This document shows positions 8,479 to 19,104 of a stretch of 64,000 bases of DNA, piece after piece (the first letter of the stretch is position 1; each line of letters starts with the position of its first letter). The stretch lies in assembly GCF_007829815.1 (NCBI RefSeq), contig NZ_VIWT01000001.1:434001-498000 (forward strand), read 5' to 3'. A model generated the notes under the pieces. That model ran no database searches, was not told the origin of the DNA, and saw only the letters and a program-made list of their open reading frames with translations. Source of the stretch: Kitasatospora viridis. Lineage in GTDB: Bacteria > Actinomycetota > Actinomycetes > Streptomycetales > Streptomycetaceae. Made by a program: the position numbers and the translations under genes.

Positions 8479-9357
8479 ATGTTGTCCGCACGTGTGCTCA
8501 CCGCTGCCGCCGTCGCCGCTGCCGCCGCCCTCTCGATGACCGCCTGCTCCTCCAGCGACCCGCTCTCCGGCAACAAGGTGGTGATCGGCTCGGCGAACTT
8601 CCCGGAGAACGTGCTGCTCGCCTCGATCTACTCGCAGGCCTTGCAGGCCAAGGGCGTCAAGGTGACCGAGAAGTTCGACATCGGCAGCCGCGAGGTGCTC
8701 TACGGTCAGCTCAAGGACGGCAAGCTGACCATACTGCCGGAGTACAACGGCGGTCTGCTGAGCTATCTGGATCCCAAGTCAACCGCGGCCAGCTCGGCGG
8801 ACGTCAACGCCGCGCTGGCCAAGGACCTGCCGAGCTCGATCGAGCTGCTCAACTCCGCCGCCGCCGAGGACAAGGACACCCTGACGGTCAGCCAGGAGAC
8901 CGCCGCCAAGTACAACCTGAAGAGCATCGCCGACCTGGCGCCGCTGGGCGCCCAGTTCACCGTGGGCGGGCAGCCGGAGTTCAAGTCCCGCCGCGAGCAG
9001 CAGTTCCAGGACGTCTACGGCGTGGGCTTCAAGGAGTGGAAGCCGACCGCCGACACCACCGCCAACGCGATCAAGGACGGCACGGTGCAGGTCGGCGACG
9101 TCTTCACCACCGACCCGCGGATCACCTCGCTCGGCCTGGTGCCGCTGGCCGACCCGAAGAACCTGTTCGGCGCCCAGAACGTGACGCCGGTGGTCTACAA
9201 GTCCCAGGCGAACAGCACCGTCACCGACACCCTGAACGCGGTCTCGGCCAAGCTGGACACCGCCGGGCTGCTGGCCATGATGAAGCAGGTCAGCGTGGAC
9301 AAGGACGACCCGTCGCAGGTGGCCAAGGAGTGGGTGAAGGCCAACGGCCTGGCCTGA
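8479..9357 (+). CDS. Quaternary-amine importer substrate-binding lipoprotein
   Basis: A 292-residue periplasmic-type binding protein of the OpuCC/ProX/OsmF class. The signal ends in the lipobox S-M-T-A-C, so it is membrane anchored by lipid. The mature domain begins V-V-I-G-S-A-N-F-P-E-N-V-L-L-A and contains the family pattern D-I-G-S-R-E-V-L-Y-G-Q-L and I-L-P-E-Y-N-G-G-L-L. Aromatic residues for a cation-pi cage (several Tyr and Trp) are present, but the exact ligand cannot be read. It is the last gene of the operon and is followed by a terminator. Confidence 0.92.
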   Translation: MLSARVLTAAAVAAAAALSMTACSSSDPLSGNKVVIGSANFPENVLLASIYSQALQAKGVKVTEKFDIGSREVLYGQLKDGKLTILPEYNGGLLSYLDPKSTAASSADVNAALAKDLPSSIELLNSAAAEDKDTLTVSQETAAKYNLKSIADLAPLGAQFTVGGQPEFKSRREQQFQDVYGVGFKEWKPTADTTANAIKDGTVQVGDVFTTDPRITSLGLVPLADPKNLFGAQNVTPVVYKSQANSTVTDTLNAVSAKLDTAGLLAMMKQVSVDKDDPSQVAKEWVKANGLA

Positions 9358-9364
9358 GCACGTG

Positions 9365-9406
9365 CCGGTGCCCCCGGACGGAGAGTTCTCCATCCGGGGG
9401 CACCGG
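9365..9406 (+). terminator. Bidirectional terminator
   Basis: A perfect 14-bp stem (9365-9378 with 9393-9406; CCGGTGCCCCCGGA) and a 14-nt loop that itself contains GGAGA/TCTCC. It sits between the importer operon and the convergent transglycosylase gene ending at 9427, so it can stop transcription from both sides. Confidence 0.8.
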
Positions 9407-9426
9407 TCGTGCGTGCACTGGTCGGC

Positions 9427-10230
9427 TTAGTACCAGTGGTGCGCCTGCCACCAGGTCCAGGCGGCGTTCGGGCTGCCGTAGCGCTCGTTCATGTAGTTCA
9501 GCGTCCACTTGATCTGGGTGACCGGGTTGGTCTTCCAGTCGGCGCCGGCCGAGGCCATCTTGCTGGCCGGCAGCGCCTGGCCCAGGCCGTAGGAGCCGGA
9601 GGACGGGTTGACCGCCTGGTAGTTCCAGGTGCTCTCGTGCGTGACGATGTTGTTGAACGAGGCCCACTGGTTGGCCGGAACGATGCTCTGCGCCAGCGCG
9701 CGCAGGCCGCTCGGGCTGGTGTCGGTGGCGGTCGCCGGGGCCGGCTTCGGGGCCGGGGCGGGCGCGGGCTGCGGGGCCGGAGCCGGCTGCGGGGCGGGGG
9801 CCGGCTGCGGCGCCGGCTGCTCGGCGGCGGGCTGGGCGGCCGGCTGCGGGGCCTCGGCCGGCTGGGCGGCCGGGGTGGCGGGCTTGGCCTGCTCGGTCTG
9901 GAACGGCATCGCCAGGGCGGTGCCGTTGCCCTTGGCGGCCGGCTCCAGGTACGGGGCGCTCTCGATCTTGCCGCCGGCGGCGGCCGGGGTGAGGCTCACG
10001 GGGGTGCCGTTCAGGGCCGGCTTCAGCTTGTCCATCAGCTCGGCACCGTGCGGCGCGTCGACCGCGGCGGAGTGCGCGGGAGCGCCGGCGGCGGTGCCGG
10101 TGGCGACGGTGGCGGCGTCGGAGGGGAGCGCGAAGGCCACGGCGGAGGCGGCGACGGCGGCGGTCAGGCCGGCCGTGGCGAGGACCACGGAGGATCGTCG
10201 ACCCACGGTGGTCATCAGGGCGCTGCGCAT
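9427..10230 (-). CDS. Secreted transglycosylase (SLT-like) with proline-rich linker
   Basis: A 267-residue exported protein. Residues 1-40 form a signal peptide. Residues about 110-170 are a repetitive A-P-Q-P linker, likely spanning the wall. The C-terminal 90 residues form a lysozyme-like transglycosylase domain with the catalytic glutamate in V-T-H-E-S-T-W-N, followed by S-G-S-Y-G-L-G-Q-A-L-P and W-T-W-W-Q-A-H-H-W-Y. Such enzymes cut the glycan strands of peptidoglycan during growth or germination. No LysM domain is present, unlike Rpf proteins. The long divergent intergenic region upstream may carry control elements, but I could not fold a c-di-AMP riboswitch there. Confidence 0.87.
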   Translation of the reverse strand: MRSALMTTVGRRSSVVLATAGLTAAVAASAVAFALPSDAATVATGTAAGAPAHSAAVDAPHGAELMDKLKPALNGTPVSLTPAAAGGKIESAPYLEPAAKGNGTALAMPFQTEQAKPATPAAQPAEAPQPAAQPAAEQPAPQPAPAPQPAPAPQPAPAPAPKPAPATATDTSPSGLRALAQSIVPANQWASFNNIVTHESTWNYQAVNPSSGSYGLGQALPASKMASAGADWKTNPVTQIKWTLNYMNERYGSPNAAWTWWQAHHWY

Positions 10231-10689
10231 ACTGCTTTACCTCTTCGGGGTTGCCGGTCCCGGACGCACGACAACATCACCGCGCGGCGCGGGGCCGCGG
10301 GACTGTTGCGTGGGCGCGTCGGTGACCGTGGGCACGCCGTTGCCGGTCGGTGCCCGTACGGAAGCGCTCCACCACCTCGAAGACTCGAAGCAGGCTCGAT
10401 GGCCGGTACCGGTGAACCCGAACGGTCCGTCCCGGTGAGGGCGGTGCGCTTGGCGACTCGTCCAGGTTTAACCCGGCGCTCGGCGGGGCAGCAAGCACCG
10501 CCCCTACGACGCCCGGTAGTAGGTCGGTGCCGACCGCCCGCGCCGACCGCTCCAGCACTGCGGAGACCGCTACGACCCGTGCTCGTACTCCGGAAACGCC
10601 TGTGGGGATGGTCACCAGCTTGGTCACTCACGGTGAGCAACGGGAAACTCGTTTGCACCCGTCCGGCCGCACGGGACAGGCTCGCGGCC
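10231..10689. other. 459-bp divergent intergenic region
   Basis: The region lies between the transglycosylase (-) and a methyltransferase (+). It holds short dyads such as CCGGTACCGG near 10404 and GGTCGGTGCCGACC near 10519, and open frames that look like chance GC-rich ORFs. Its length is suggestive of a long 5' leader on the transglycosylase mRNA, but I cannot assign a known RNA class. Confidence 0.4.
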
Positions 10690-11493
10690 ATGACGCATTC
10701 CCTCGCCCCCGAAGTCCTCGCCTACTACGACCGCGGCAACGAGGCCGGCCGGCTGGCCCTGCCGAAGAACCGCCTGGAGCTCTGGCGCACCCAGGACGTG
10801 CTGCGCCGCCTGCTGGCCGAGCTGGGACCCGGCCCGCTGCGGGTCCTGGACGTCGGCGGCGGAGCCGGCGTGCACGCCGAGTGGCTGGCCGGCGACGGCC
10901 ACCGCGTCGAGCTGCTGGACCCGGTGCCGCTGCACGTCGAGCAGGCCGGCCGGCTACCCGGCGTGACCGCCACGCTGGGTGACGCGCGGGCCCTGCCCGT
11001 GCCGGACGGGGAGGCGGACGCAGTGCTGCTGCTCGGCCCGCTCTACCACCTGCCGGATCCGGCCGACCGGCTGACGACCCTCACCGAGGCCCGCCGCGCG
11101 GTGCGCCCGGGCGGCCTGGTGGTGGCGGCGACCATCAACCGGTTCGCCGGACTGCACGACACCATGCGCAGCGGCGCCTACTTCGATCCGGCCAACCGGG
11201 CCGCCACCGACGCCTGCGTGGCCAGCGGTGCACTGCGCCCGGCGAGCGAGCAGAACCTCTTCACCACCGCCTACTTCCACCGGCCCGAGGAGGTGCCGGC
11301 CGAGTTCACCGCCGCCGGGCTGACCACGACCGGCCAGTACGGCCTGGAGGGCGCCGCCTGGCTGCTCGGCATCGAGGAGCGGCTGGACGACCCGGACCAG
11401 CGCGAGCAGGTGCTGGCCGCGCTGCGCACCGCCGAGTCGGAGCCCACGCTGCTGGGGATCAGCGGGCACCTGCTGACGGCGGGGCGGCACTGA
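10690..11493 (+). CDS. Class I SAM-dependent methyltransferase
   Basis: A 267-residue methyltransferase. Motif I is V-L-D-V-G-G-G-A-G-V-H near residue 57, followed by the acidic ribose contact E-L-L-D-P-V and the V-L-L-L-G-P-L-Y-H-L-P motif. The N-terminus (Y-Y-D-R-G-N-E-A-G-R-L) is typical of the small-molecule methyltransferases of actinomycetes. The substrate is unknown. The reading frame stays open far upstream (to 9409), but that part is antisense to the transglycosylase; the ATG at 10690 starts the conserved part. It stands alone, with chitinase next on the same strand. Confidence 0.88.
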   Translation: MTHSLAPEVLAYYDRGNEAGRLALPKNRLELWRTQDVLRRLLAELGPGPLRVLDVGGGAGVHAEWLAGDGHRVELLDPVPLHVEQAGRLPGVTATLGDARALPVPDGEADAVLLLGPLYHLPDPADRLTTLTEARRAVRPGGLVVAATINRFAGLHDTMRSGAYFDPANRAATDACVASGALRPASEQNLFTTAYFHRPEEVPAEFTAAGLTTTGQYGLEGAAWLLGIEERLDDPDQREQVLAALRTAESEPTLLGISGHLLTAGRH

Positions 11494-11578
11494 GGGACGG
11501 GGCTGACGGTTCCTCAACTGTGCCTTAAGAGCACCCGAAGGGTGGGGGCGAGTCCCGGCCGTTGGATTGTTAGGTCTC

Positions 11579-11609
11579 TTGACAGATAACTGGTCTAGTC
11601 CAACGATAT
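11579..11609 (+). promoter_or_regulatory. Chitinase promoter with DasR (dre) site
   Basis: TTGACA (11579-11584) is a consensus -35 box. Within the following spacer lies ACTGGTCTAGTCCA (11589-11602), matching the DasR operator consensus A-C/G-TGGTCTAGACCA with one changed base in the right arm. A weak -10 (AACGAT, 11602-11607) lies 17 bp from the -35 box. DasR is the GntR repressor that responds to glucosamine-6-phosphate and controls chitin utilisation, so repression by blocking the promoter core is expected. Confidence 0.8.
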
Positions 11610-11771
11610 GACTCGTCCCCGCCGGACGGTGGTCGCACCCCCACGCTGCCCACCGCCGCCCCCGCCCCCGCACACCGATCCCGAACCGACGCTGCCGCGC
11701 CGGTCGTTGTCATGTGCAAAGCCCGTTCGTGCGCCACCACCCCCATATCCCCCATCTGCTGGAGCACACTG

Positions 11772-13835
11772 ATGCGACTTCACAGATCAGTCCAGGCAGC
11801 GCTGGCCGCCGGTGCCACCCTGGCCGCCTCGGCCGGACTGCTCGTCGGCGTCGGCACCGCCGCCCACGCGGCCACCACCGGCACGCCGCTGCCGGCCCAC
11901 GTCTTCGCGCCGTACTACGAGGCCTACACCCCGGGCAGCCTCTCCGGGCAGGCCACCGCGTCCGGCAACAAGTACCTGAGCATGGCCTTCGTCCAGGCGG
12001 CCACCAAGGGCTCCTGCTCGGTGTACTGGGACGGCGACACCACCACCCCGATCGCCAGTTCCAGCTTCGGCAGCGACATCTCGGCCATCCAGGCGGCCGG
12101 CGGCAACGTGATCCCGTCCTTCGGCGGCTACGCGGCGGACGACGGCGGCACCGAGATCGCCGACAGCTGCACCGACGTGAACCAGATCGCGGCGGCCTAC
12201 GAGTCGGTGATCACCACCTACAACGTCAGCCGGATCGACCTGGACACCGAGGACAACTCGCTGACCAACACCGCCGGCATCGACCGCCGCAACAAGGCGA
12301 TCAAGCTGGTCGAGGACTGGGCCGCGACGAACGGGCGCACCGTCCAGTTCTCCTACACCCTGCCGACCACCACCAGCGGCCTGGCCGACTCCGGCCTCGC
12401 CGTGCTGAAGAACGCGGTCAGCAACAACGCGCGGATCGACGTCGTGAACATCATGACGTTCGACTACTACGACGGCGCCAGCCACGAGATGGGCACCGAC
12501 GCCGAGAACGCCGCCACCGGCCTGGAGGGCCAGCTGGCCCAGCTCTACCCGGGCAAGACCGCCGCCCAGCTGTGGAACTCGATCGGCATCACCCTGATGC
12601 CGGGCATCGACGACTTCGGCGCGGGCGAGACCACCACCGTCGCGGACGCGCAGAACGTCCAGACCTGGGCCACCGCCAAGGGCATCAACACCCTGGCCTT
12701 CTGGGCCCTGCAGCGTGACAACGGCGGCTGCACCGGCACCGCCGGCTCCGACACCTGCTCCGGCATCGCCCAGAACACCTGGGACTTCAGCCACGCGCTG
12801 GAGCCCTTCACCACGGGCGGCGGCACCACCACCAACGACTTCTCGCTGAGCGACTCGCCGGCCACCGGCTCGGTCGCCCCGGGCAGCTCCGCCACCGCCA
12901 CGGTGAACACCGCGGTCACCTCCGGCAGCGCGCAGTCCGTCGCGCTCTCCGTCTCCGGCGCCCCCGCCGGCGTCACCGCCTCGTTCAGCCCGGCCTCCGT
13001 GACCGCCGGCTCGTCCTCGACGCTCACCCTCAGCACCACCTCGGCCGTCGCCCCCGGCAGCTACCCGCTGACCATCACCGGCACCGCCGCCTCCGGCAGC
13101 CACACCGCCACCTACACCCTGACCGTCACCGGCAGCACCGCCAACGACTTCTCGCTGAGCGCCTCCCCGGCGTCCGGCTCGGTCCAGGCCGGCGCCGGCG
13201 CCACCGCCACGGTCAGCACCGCGGTCACCTCCGGCAGCGCGCAGTCCGTGGCGCTCTCCGTCTCCGGCGCCCCCGCCGGCGTCACCGCCTCGCTGAGCCC
13301 GGCCTCCGTGACCGCCGGCTCGTCCTCGACGCTCACCCTCAGCACCACCTCGGCCGTCGCCCCCGGCAGCTACCCGCTGACCATCACCGGCACCGCCGCC
13401 TCCGGCAGCCACACCGCCACCTACACCCTGACCGTCACCGGCTCCAACAGCGGCGGCAGCCTGGTCAACGGCGGCTTCGAGACCGGCTCGCTGAGCCCGT
13501 GGACCTGCCAGAGCGGCGCGGCCGTGGTCAGCTCCCCGGTGCACTCGGGCAGCCACGCGCTGCAGGTCTCGCCGACCGCCGGCACCACCGGTGAGTGCGA
13601 CCAGACCGTCACCCTGCTGCCGAACCACTCCTACACCCTGACCGCCTGGGTGCAGGGCCCCTACGCCTACGTCGGCGTCAGCGGCGGTGCCACCGCCTCC
13701 AGCTGGGCCAACAGCACCAGCTGGACCCAGCTGACCGTGCCGTTCACCACCGGCTCCACGGGCACCGTCACGGTGTACCTGCACGGTTGGTACGGGCAGG
13801 GCAACGTCTACGGTGACGACTTCGCCATCAACTGA
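11772..13835 (+). CDS. Secreted multidomain GH18 chitinase
   Basis: A 687-residue exported enzyme. Residues 1-33 form a signal peptide (cut near A-H-A). Residues about 40-350 are a GH18 barrel of the ChiD-like type: the catalytic motif is R-I-D-L-D-T-E-D with D156, D158 and the acid E160; Y-Y-D follows in I-M-T-F-D-Y-Y-D. Residues about 355-455 and 457-555 are two nearly identical Ig-like linker domains (N-D-F-S-L-S start, Y-T-L-T-V-T-G end). Residues about 561-687 are a jelly-roll carbohydrate-binding module ([14 protein letters not shown]). It degrades chitin outside the cell; the DasR site upstream ties it to the chitin regulon. ATG at 11772 begins the signal peptide. Confidence 0.93.
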   Translation: MRLHRSVQAALAAGATLAASAGLLVGVGTAAHAATTGTPLPAHVFAPYYEAYTPGSLSGQATASGNKYLSMAFVQAATKGSCSVYWDGDTTTPIASSSFGSDISAIQAAGGNVIPSFGGYAADDGGTEIADSCTDVNQIAAAYESVITTYNVSRIDLDTEDNSLTNTAGIDRRNKAIKLVEDWAATNGRTVQFSYTLPTTTSGLADSGLAVLKNAVSNNARIDVVNIMTFDYYDGASHEMGTDAENAATGLEGQLAQLYPGKTAAQLWNSIGITLMPGIDDFGAGETTTVADAQNVQTWATAKGINTLAFWALQRDNGGCTGTAGSDTCSGIAQNTWDFSHALEPFTTGGGTTTNDFSLSDSPATGSVAPGSSATATVNTAVTSGSAQSVALSVSGAPAGVTASFSPASVTAGSSSTLTLSTTSAVAPGSYPLTITGTAASGSHTATYTLTVTGSTANDFSLSASPASGSVQAGAGATATVSTAVTSGSAQSVALSVSGAPAGVTASLSPASVTAGSSSTLTLSTTSAVAPGSYPLTITGTAASGSHTATYTLTVTGSNSGGSLVNGGFETGSLSPWTCQSGAAVVSSPVHSGSHALQVSPTAGTTGECDQTVTLLPNHSYTLTAWVQGPYAYVGVSGGATASSWANSTSWTQLTVPFTTGSTGTVTVYLHGWYGQGNVYGDDFAIN

Positions 13836-13847
13836 ACGTCCTGAGGT

Positions 13848-13893
13848 GTGACCTGAGGCCCCGTCGGCGACTGCCGACGGGGCCTCAGGTCAC
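13848..13893 (+). terminator. Long bidirectional terminator
   Basis: A perfect 21-bp stem (13848-13868 with 13873-13893) closed by a GACT tetraloop, between the convergent chitinase and FAD-oxidase genes. It ends 5 bp before the oxidase stop codon. It is the strongest hairpin in the window. Confidence 0.9.
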
Positions 13894-13898
13894 CTTCG

Positions 13899-15293
<1,395 letters not shown>

Positions 15294-15399
15294 GGGGTCC
15301 ACGCTACCGGGGCACGCGCGGTCGGCGGTCGGTTTACGGCCACGCTGTGGTGGGGCTCTTCGCTGTCGCGGGTCTTCGGGGCCGGGCGAGGCGTTCCCC

Positions 15400-15897
15400 C
15401 TACAAGTCGGCGGCGTGCGCGCCGTCGATCGACTGCCGGATCACGTCCGCGTGGCCCGCGTGGCGGGCGGTCTCCTCGATCAGGTGCAGCAGCACCCACC
15501 GCGCCGACCACTGGGCCGCCTCCGGCAGCAGGCACGGCACGTCCATCGAGGCCAGCTCCGCGACCGTCCGCTCCGTCTCCGCGCCCACCTCCCGATACGC
15601 CGTCAGCAACCGCGCCACCGTGTCGCCGTCCTCGCGGCGGAACTCGCCGGCCGGATCGACGATCGGCCACAGCTCTGGCAGGGCCCGCCCGAGCAGGCCC
15701 GCCTGCACCCAGCGCCGCTCGGTGACCGCACCGTGCTTGAGCAGCCCGGCCAGCGACAGCTCGCTCGCCGACGGCACCGACCACGCCTGCTCCTCGGTCA
15801 GCCCGCCGACCGCGGCCAGCAGCCCGTCGCGCTGCTTCCCGAGGTACCCGAGCAAGGCCGACCGCTCGTCCGCCACCGGTGGTACGAAATCCGGCAC
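15400..15897 (-). CDS. DinB-family (DUF664) protein
   Basis: A 165-residue four-helix-bundle protein of the DinB/DUF664 type common in actinobacteria, where relatives are thiol-dependent S-transferases or metal-dependent hydrolases. Histidines expected to bind a metal lie in L-L-K-H-G-A-V-T-E-R-R-W and in L-L-H-L-I-E-E-T-A-R-H-A-G-H-A-D-V-I-R. GTG at 15897 follows GGGAGG by 6 nt. The substrate is not readable. The gene lies alone between the oxidase and a membrane protein. Confidence 0.87.
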   Translation of the reverse strand: MPDFVPPVADERSALLGYLGKQRDGLLAAVGGLTEEQAWSVPSASELSLAGLLKHGAVTERRWVQAGLLGRALPELWPIVDPAGEFRREDGDTVARLLTAYREVGAETERTVAELASMDVPCLLPEAAQWSARWVLLHLIEETARHAGHADVIRQSIDGAHAADL

Positions 15898-16030
15898 TGC
15901 AGCCTCCCGACGTCTCGTCAGGGACCGTGCGTCCCTTCCACTTCCAGCCTGGCACGGCCCACTGACAGTCGAACAGCAGTGCGCTACCCTCCCGGTCGGC
16001 GACAAACGATCTTCGGGGAGGGGGAACGGG

Positions 16031-16588
16031 ATGAGGCGTCTGCTCAAAGCGGCCACGCTGCTGGTCGCGGGGGTGCTCGGGCTGCTGCTCGTCGGTCGGC
16101 TGGAGCTGGGCCTCGCCCTTCCGCTCGGCCGCGCCGCCGGGGTGGCCGGCGACCGGGCCGTCTTCCAGAACGACCACTGCACCACCACCGTCACCAAGGT
16201 CACCAAGGGCTCCAGCGTCGACACCTGGTGCACCGGCACGATGCACGTCCGCTCCGCCGGCTGGAGCCTCGCCCTGCACGACCCGCTCCCCCAGCCCGCC
16301 CCCGGCGGCACGCTCGACTTCCGCTGCACCGGCCACGCCTGCACCCAACCGGAAGCCTTCCCCGTCGCCCTGGGACTGCTGAGCGAGTGCCTGCTCCTCG
16401 CCATCACGACAGCCAGCCTGCGGGCACTGCTGACAGCAGCCCGCACCTGGCTGCAGCGCGATGCACCGCTGATCACCGCCCCGCGCTGGACGCGCCGCGC
16501 CGCGAGCGCGTGGCTGCGCTACTGCCAGGCGCTGGTCCTGGCGTTCTGCGCGAGCGTGGTGGCGACCGGGGTGACCTTCTTCCTCTGA
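16031..16588 (+). CDS. Hypothetical membrane protein
   Basis: A 185-residue protein with a hydrophobic segment near 7-32, an external loop of about 85 residues with five cysteines (C-T-T-T, W-C-T-G, R-C-T-G-H-A-C-T and neighbours) suggesting disulfides, a second helix near 118-137 and a third at the C-terminus (L-V-L-A-F-C-A-S-V-V-A-T-G-V-T-F-F-L). ATG at 16031 follows a run GGGGAGGGGGAACGG. I do not recognise the family. Divergent from the DinB gene across 133 bp. Confidence 0.72.
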   Translation: MRRLLKAATLLVAGVLGLLLVGRLELGLALPLGRAAGVAGDRAVFQNDHCTTTVTKVTKGSSVDTWCTGTMHVRSAGWSLALHDPLPQPAPGGTLDFRCTGHACTQPEAFPVALGLLSECLLLAITTASLRALLTAARTWLQRDAPLITAPRWTRRAASAWLRYCQALVLAFCASVVATGVTFFL

Positions 16589-16614
16589 CTCCGCCTCCTG
16601 GGCTCGACCCGGCC

Positions 16615-16745
16615 ACCGTCACTGACCATGACGTACTTCACGGTCGGGCCGGTGGTCCAACGGGCCGGTGGTCCAGCTGTCCAGCCGCCGTGCGATCGCG
16701 GCAGCTGGCTGCTGCGCGGCGGGCTGCTGATCACCGGCCCAGGCT
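16615..16745 (-). pseudogene. Decayed duplicate of the SDR gene 3' end
   Basis: Read on the minus strand, this stretch encodes G-G-W-T then [11 protein letters not shown], nearly repeating the last residues [14 protein letters not shown] of the SDR that ends at 16796. The + strand copies are close to identical over about 45 bp (around 16615-16660 and 16793-16840), with a small internal duplication (a 16-bp GGACCACCGGCCCG-containing unit twice). It has no start and no intact fold, so it is a remnant from a local duplication. Confidence 0.7.
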
Positions 16746-16795
16746 GGGCGCGCCGGGACGGGAGCGCCTCTTCCCGCGCCTCGCCCCGGCCGCCG

Positions 16796-17689
<894 letters not shown>

Positions 17690-17733
17690 TCAGGGACCGG
17701 GGCCGGGTTGCGCCCGGCGTGGGCCCGTCCGCG

Positions 17734-18378
17734 TCAGAGCTGCGGTGCCGGCGCCTGGAGCAGCGCCGTCGCCATCCCCGCCAGGTCGGCGAGGAAGAAG
17801 GGTTCGTCGGTGAGCGGCTGCTCGCCGTCGGTGTACTGGCGGGCACGGTCGGCCAGTGCGGCGCCGATCAGGGTGAGCGCCAGGTCGAGGCGCTCCAGCC
17901 GGACCGGTTCGGGCAGGCCGGGTGCGCCGGGCTGGGTGGCGAGCCGCTCGCCGATGTGGTCGAAGAGGCGCCAGTAGCCGCCGCCGGCCAGCGTGGGGTG
18001 CGGCGTGCGGGTGCGGATGCCGCTCTGGTGGCTGACCTGCGCGGAGATCCGCAGCGCGCAGCGGCCGCGCTCGGTGCCGAGCTCGGTGGCCTCGGCGCCC
18101 ACCAGGGTGCGGAGCAGGTCCGGCAGGCCCATCGCCATGAGTTCCGGCAGGCGGGGCGCGAGCGCGTGCTCGACCCGGTCCTGCCGACCCTTCATGATCT
18201 CTTCGAGCAGGCCGGCCCGGGAGCCGAAGTGGTACTGGACGGCGGAGGGGTTGGCCTGTCCGGCGAGCCGGACGATGTCCCTGGTCTGCGCGCCGTCCAC
18301 GCCCTGGGTCGCGAAGAGCTGCTCGGCCGCGAGGATCAGCTTCTCGCGGGTGTCGCTTTGTCCTGTGCTGCGTGCCAT
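17734..18378 (-). CDS. TetR-family transcriptional regulator
   Basis: A 214-residue repressor. The N-terminal helix-turn-helix spans about residues 10-58 (L-I-L-A-A-E-Q-L-F-A-T-Q-G-V, T-R-D-I-V-R-L-A-G, A-V-Q-Y-H-F-G-S-R). The C-terminal part is an all-helical ligand domain with a Tyr/Trp-rich segment (G-G-G-Y-W-R-L-F-D-H). ATG at 18378 is preferred; an in-frame ATG at 18402 falls inside the palindrome. Two near-perfect palindromes lie between it and the divergent ridA-methyltransferase operon, so it probably represses itself, the following SDR and the divergent genes. The same sequence recurs near 45.8 kb. Confidence 0.9.
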   Translation of the reverse strand: MARSTGQSDTREKLILAAEQLFATQGVDGAQTRDIVRLAGQANPSAVQYHFGSRAGLLEEIMKGRQDRVEHALAPRLPELMAMGLPDLLRTLVGAEATELGTERGRCALRISAQVSHQSGIRTRTPHPTLAGGGYWRLFDHIGERLATQPGAPGLPEPVRLERLDLALTLIGAALADRARQYTDGEQPLTDEPFFLADLAGMATALLQAPAPQL

Positions 18379-18388
18379 GCCATCGATG

Positions 18389-18408
18389 TTAATACTGGCC
18401 ATTATTAA
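18389..18408. promoter_or_regulatory. Palindromic operator, copy 1
   Basis: TTAATACTGGCCATTATTAA: the halves TTAATA-n-TGG and CCA-n-TATTAA match perfectly apart from one central pair. It lies 11 bp upstream of the TetR start codon, in an AT-rich island of an otherwise GC-rich region. Likely TetR binding site. Confidence 0.75.
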
Positions 18409-18569
18409 TGTCGAGCATCAGCGAGATCTCGGCGATTCGCCTACCGTGATCTCGCCCGACGTCCCGTCAGGGCCCCGATCGCCGGATCGACCATCGCCCC
18501 TCGACTCATGACTCTCGACCGTCGACGTTCGATGCTCGCCCCACGCGACCGGAGCGCGGACGACGACGC

Positions 18570-18589
18570 TTAATGCTGGGCATTATTAA
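18570..18589. promoter_or_regulatory. Palindromic operator, copy 2
   Basis: TTAATGCTGGGCATTATTAA differs from copy 1 at two positions and lies 29 bp upstream of the ridA start. The two sites are 181 bp apart, one for each divergent transcription unit. Confidence 0.75.
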
Positions 18590-18618
18590 TGGTGGGCATT
18601 ACCAACAGGGGAGCTCCA

Positions 18619-19104
18619 TTGTCCGAGAACGTGCATCTGGTCGCGCCGGAGGGGCTGGCGCCCGGCAACGGATACAGCCACGTGGCCTGGGGCACCGGCC
18701 GCACCATCGCGGTCTCGGGCCAGGTCGCCTTCGACGAGAAGGGCGAGCTGGTCGGCCCGGGCGACCCCGAGGCCCAGGCCCGCCAGGTCTTCGAGAACCT
18801 GGGCCGCGCCCTCGCCGCGGCCGGCGCCACCTTCGCCGACGTCCTCAAGCTGACCTTCTACGTCACCGACCGCGACCAGCTGCCCGCCCTGCGAGTGGCC
18901 CGCGACGCCGTCATCGACACCGAGCGCCCTCCCGCCAGCACCGCCATGGTCGTGGCCGGCCTGTTCCGCCCCGACGTCCTGGTCGAGGTGGACGCCCTCG
19001 CCGTGGTTCCGGCCGACGCGCCCGCAGGCACCACCGGCACCACCGGTGCTGCCGCCGCCACGAGCACCGCCACCGCAGCCACGTCGGAGGGGTCTTCCGC
19101 ATGA
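18619..19104 (+). CDS. RidA-family protein
   Basis: A 161-residue member of the RidA/YER057c/UK114 family, which hydrolyses reactive enamine or imine intermediates of amino-acid metabolism or catalyses similar steps in biosynthetic clusters. The family pattern is visible: I-A-V-S-G-Q-V-A-F-D, A-R-Q-V-F-E-N-L-G-R-A-L-A-A-A-G-A, V-L-K-L-T-F-Y-V-T-D, and R-P-P-A-S-T-A-M-V-V-A-G-L. A low-complexity T/A tail follows residue 138. The TTG at 18619 is chosen because AGGGGAG precedes it by 5-8 nt; an in-frame ATG at 18589 overlaps the operator. Stop overlaps the methyltransferase start (ATGA). Confidence 0.87.
   Translation: MSENVHLVAPEGLAPGNGYSHVAWGTGRTIAVSGQVAFDEKGELVGPGDPEAQARQVFENLGRALAAAGATFADVLKLTFYVTDRDQLPALRVARDAVIDTERPPASTAMVVAGLFRPDVLVEVDALAVVPADAPAGTTGTTGAAAATSTATAATSEGSSA

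Noticed and set aside
10277..10627. A 116-residue gene in the divergent intergenic region
   Set aside because: No ribosome site, poor codon bias and no recognisable pattern; better read as noncoding.
10231..10689. A c-di-AMP (ydaO-type) riboswitch ahead of the transglycosylase gene
   Set aside because: Wall-hydrolase genes in streptomycetes can have one, and GGGTTAAACC occurs, but I could not find the other conserved blocks in the right order on the minus strand.
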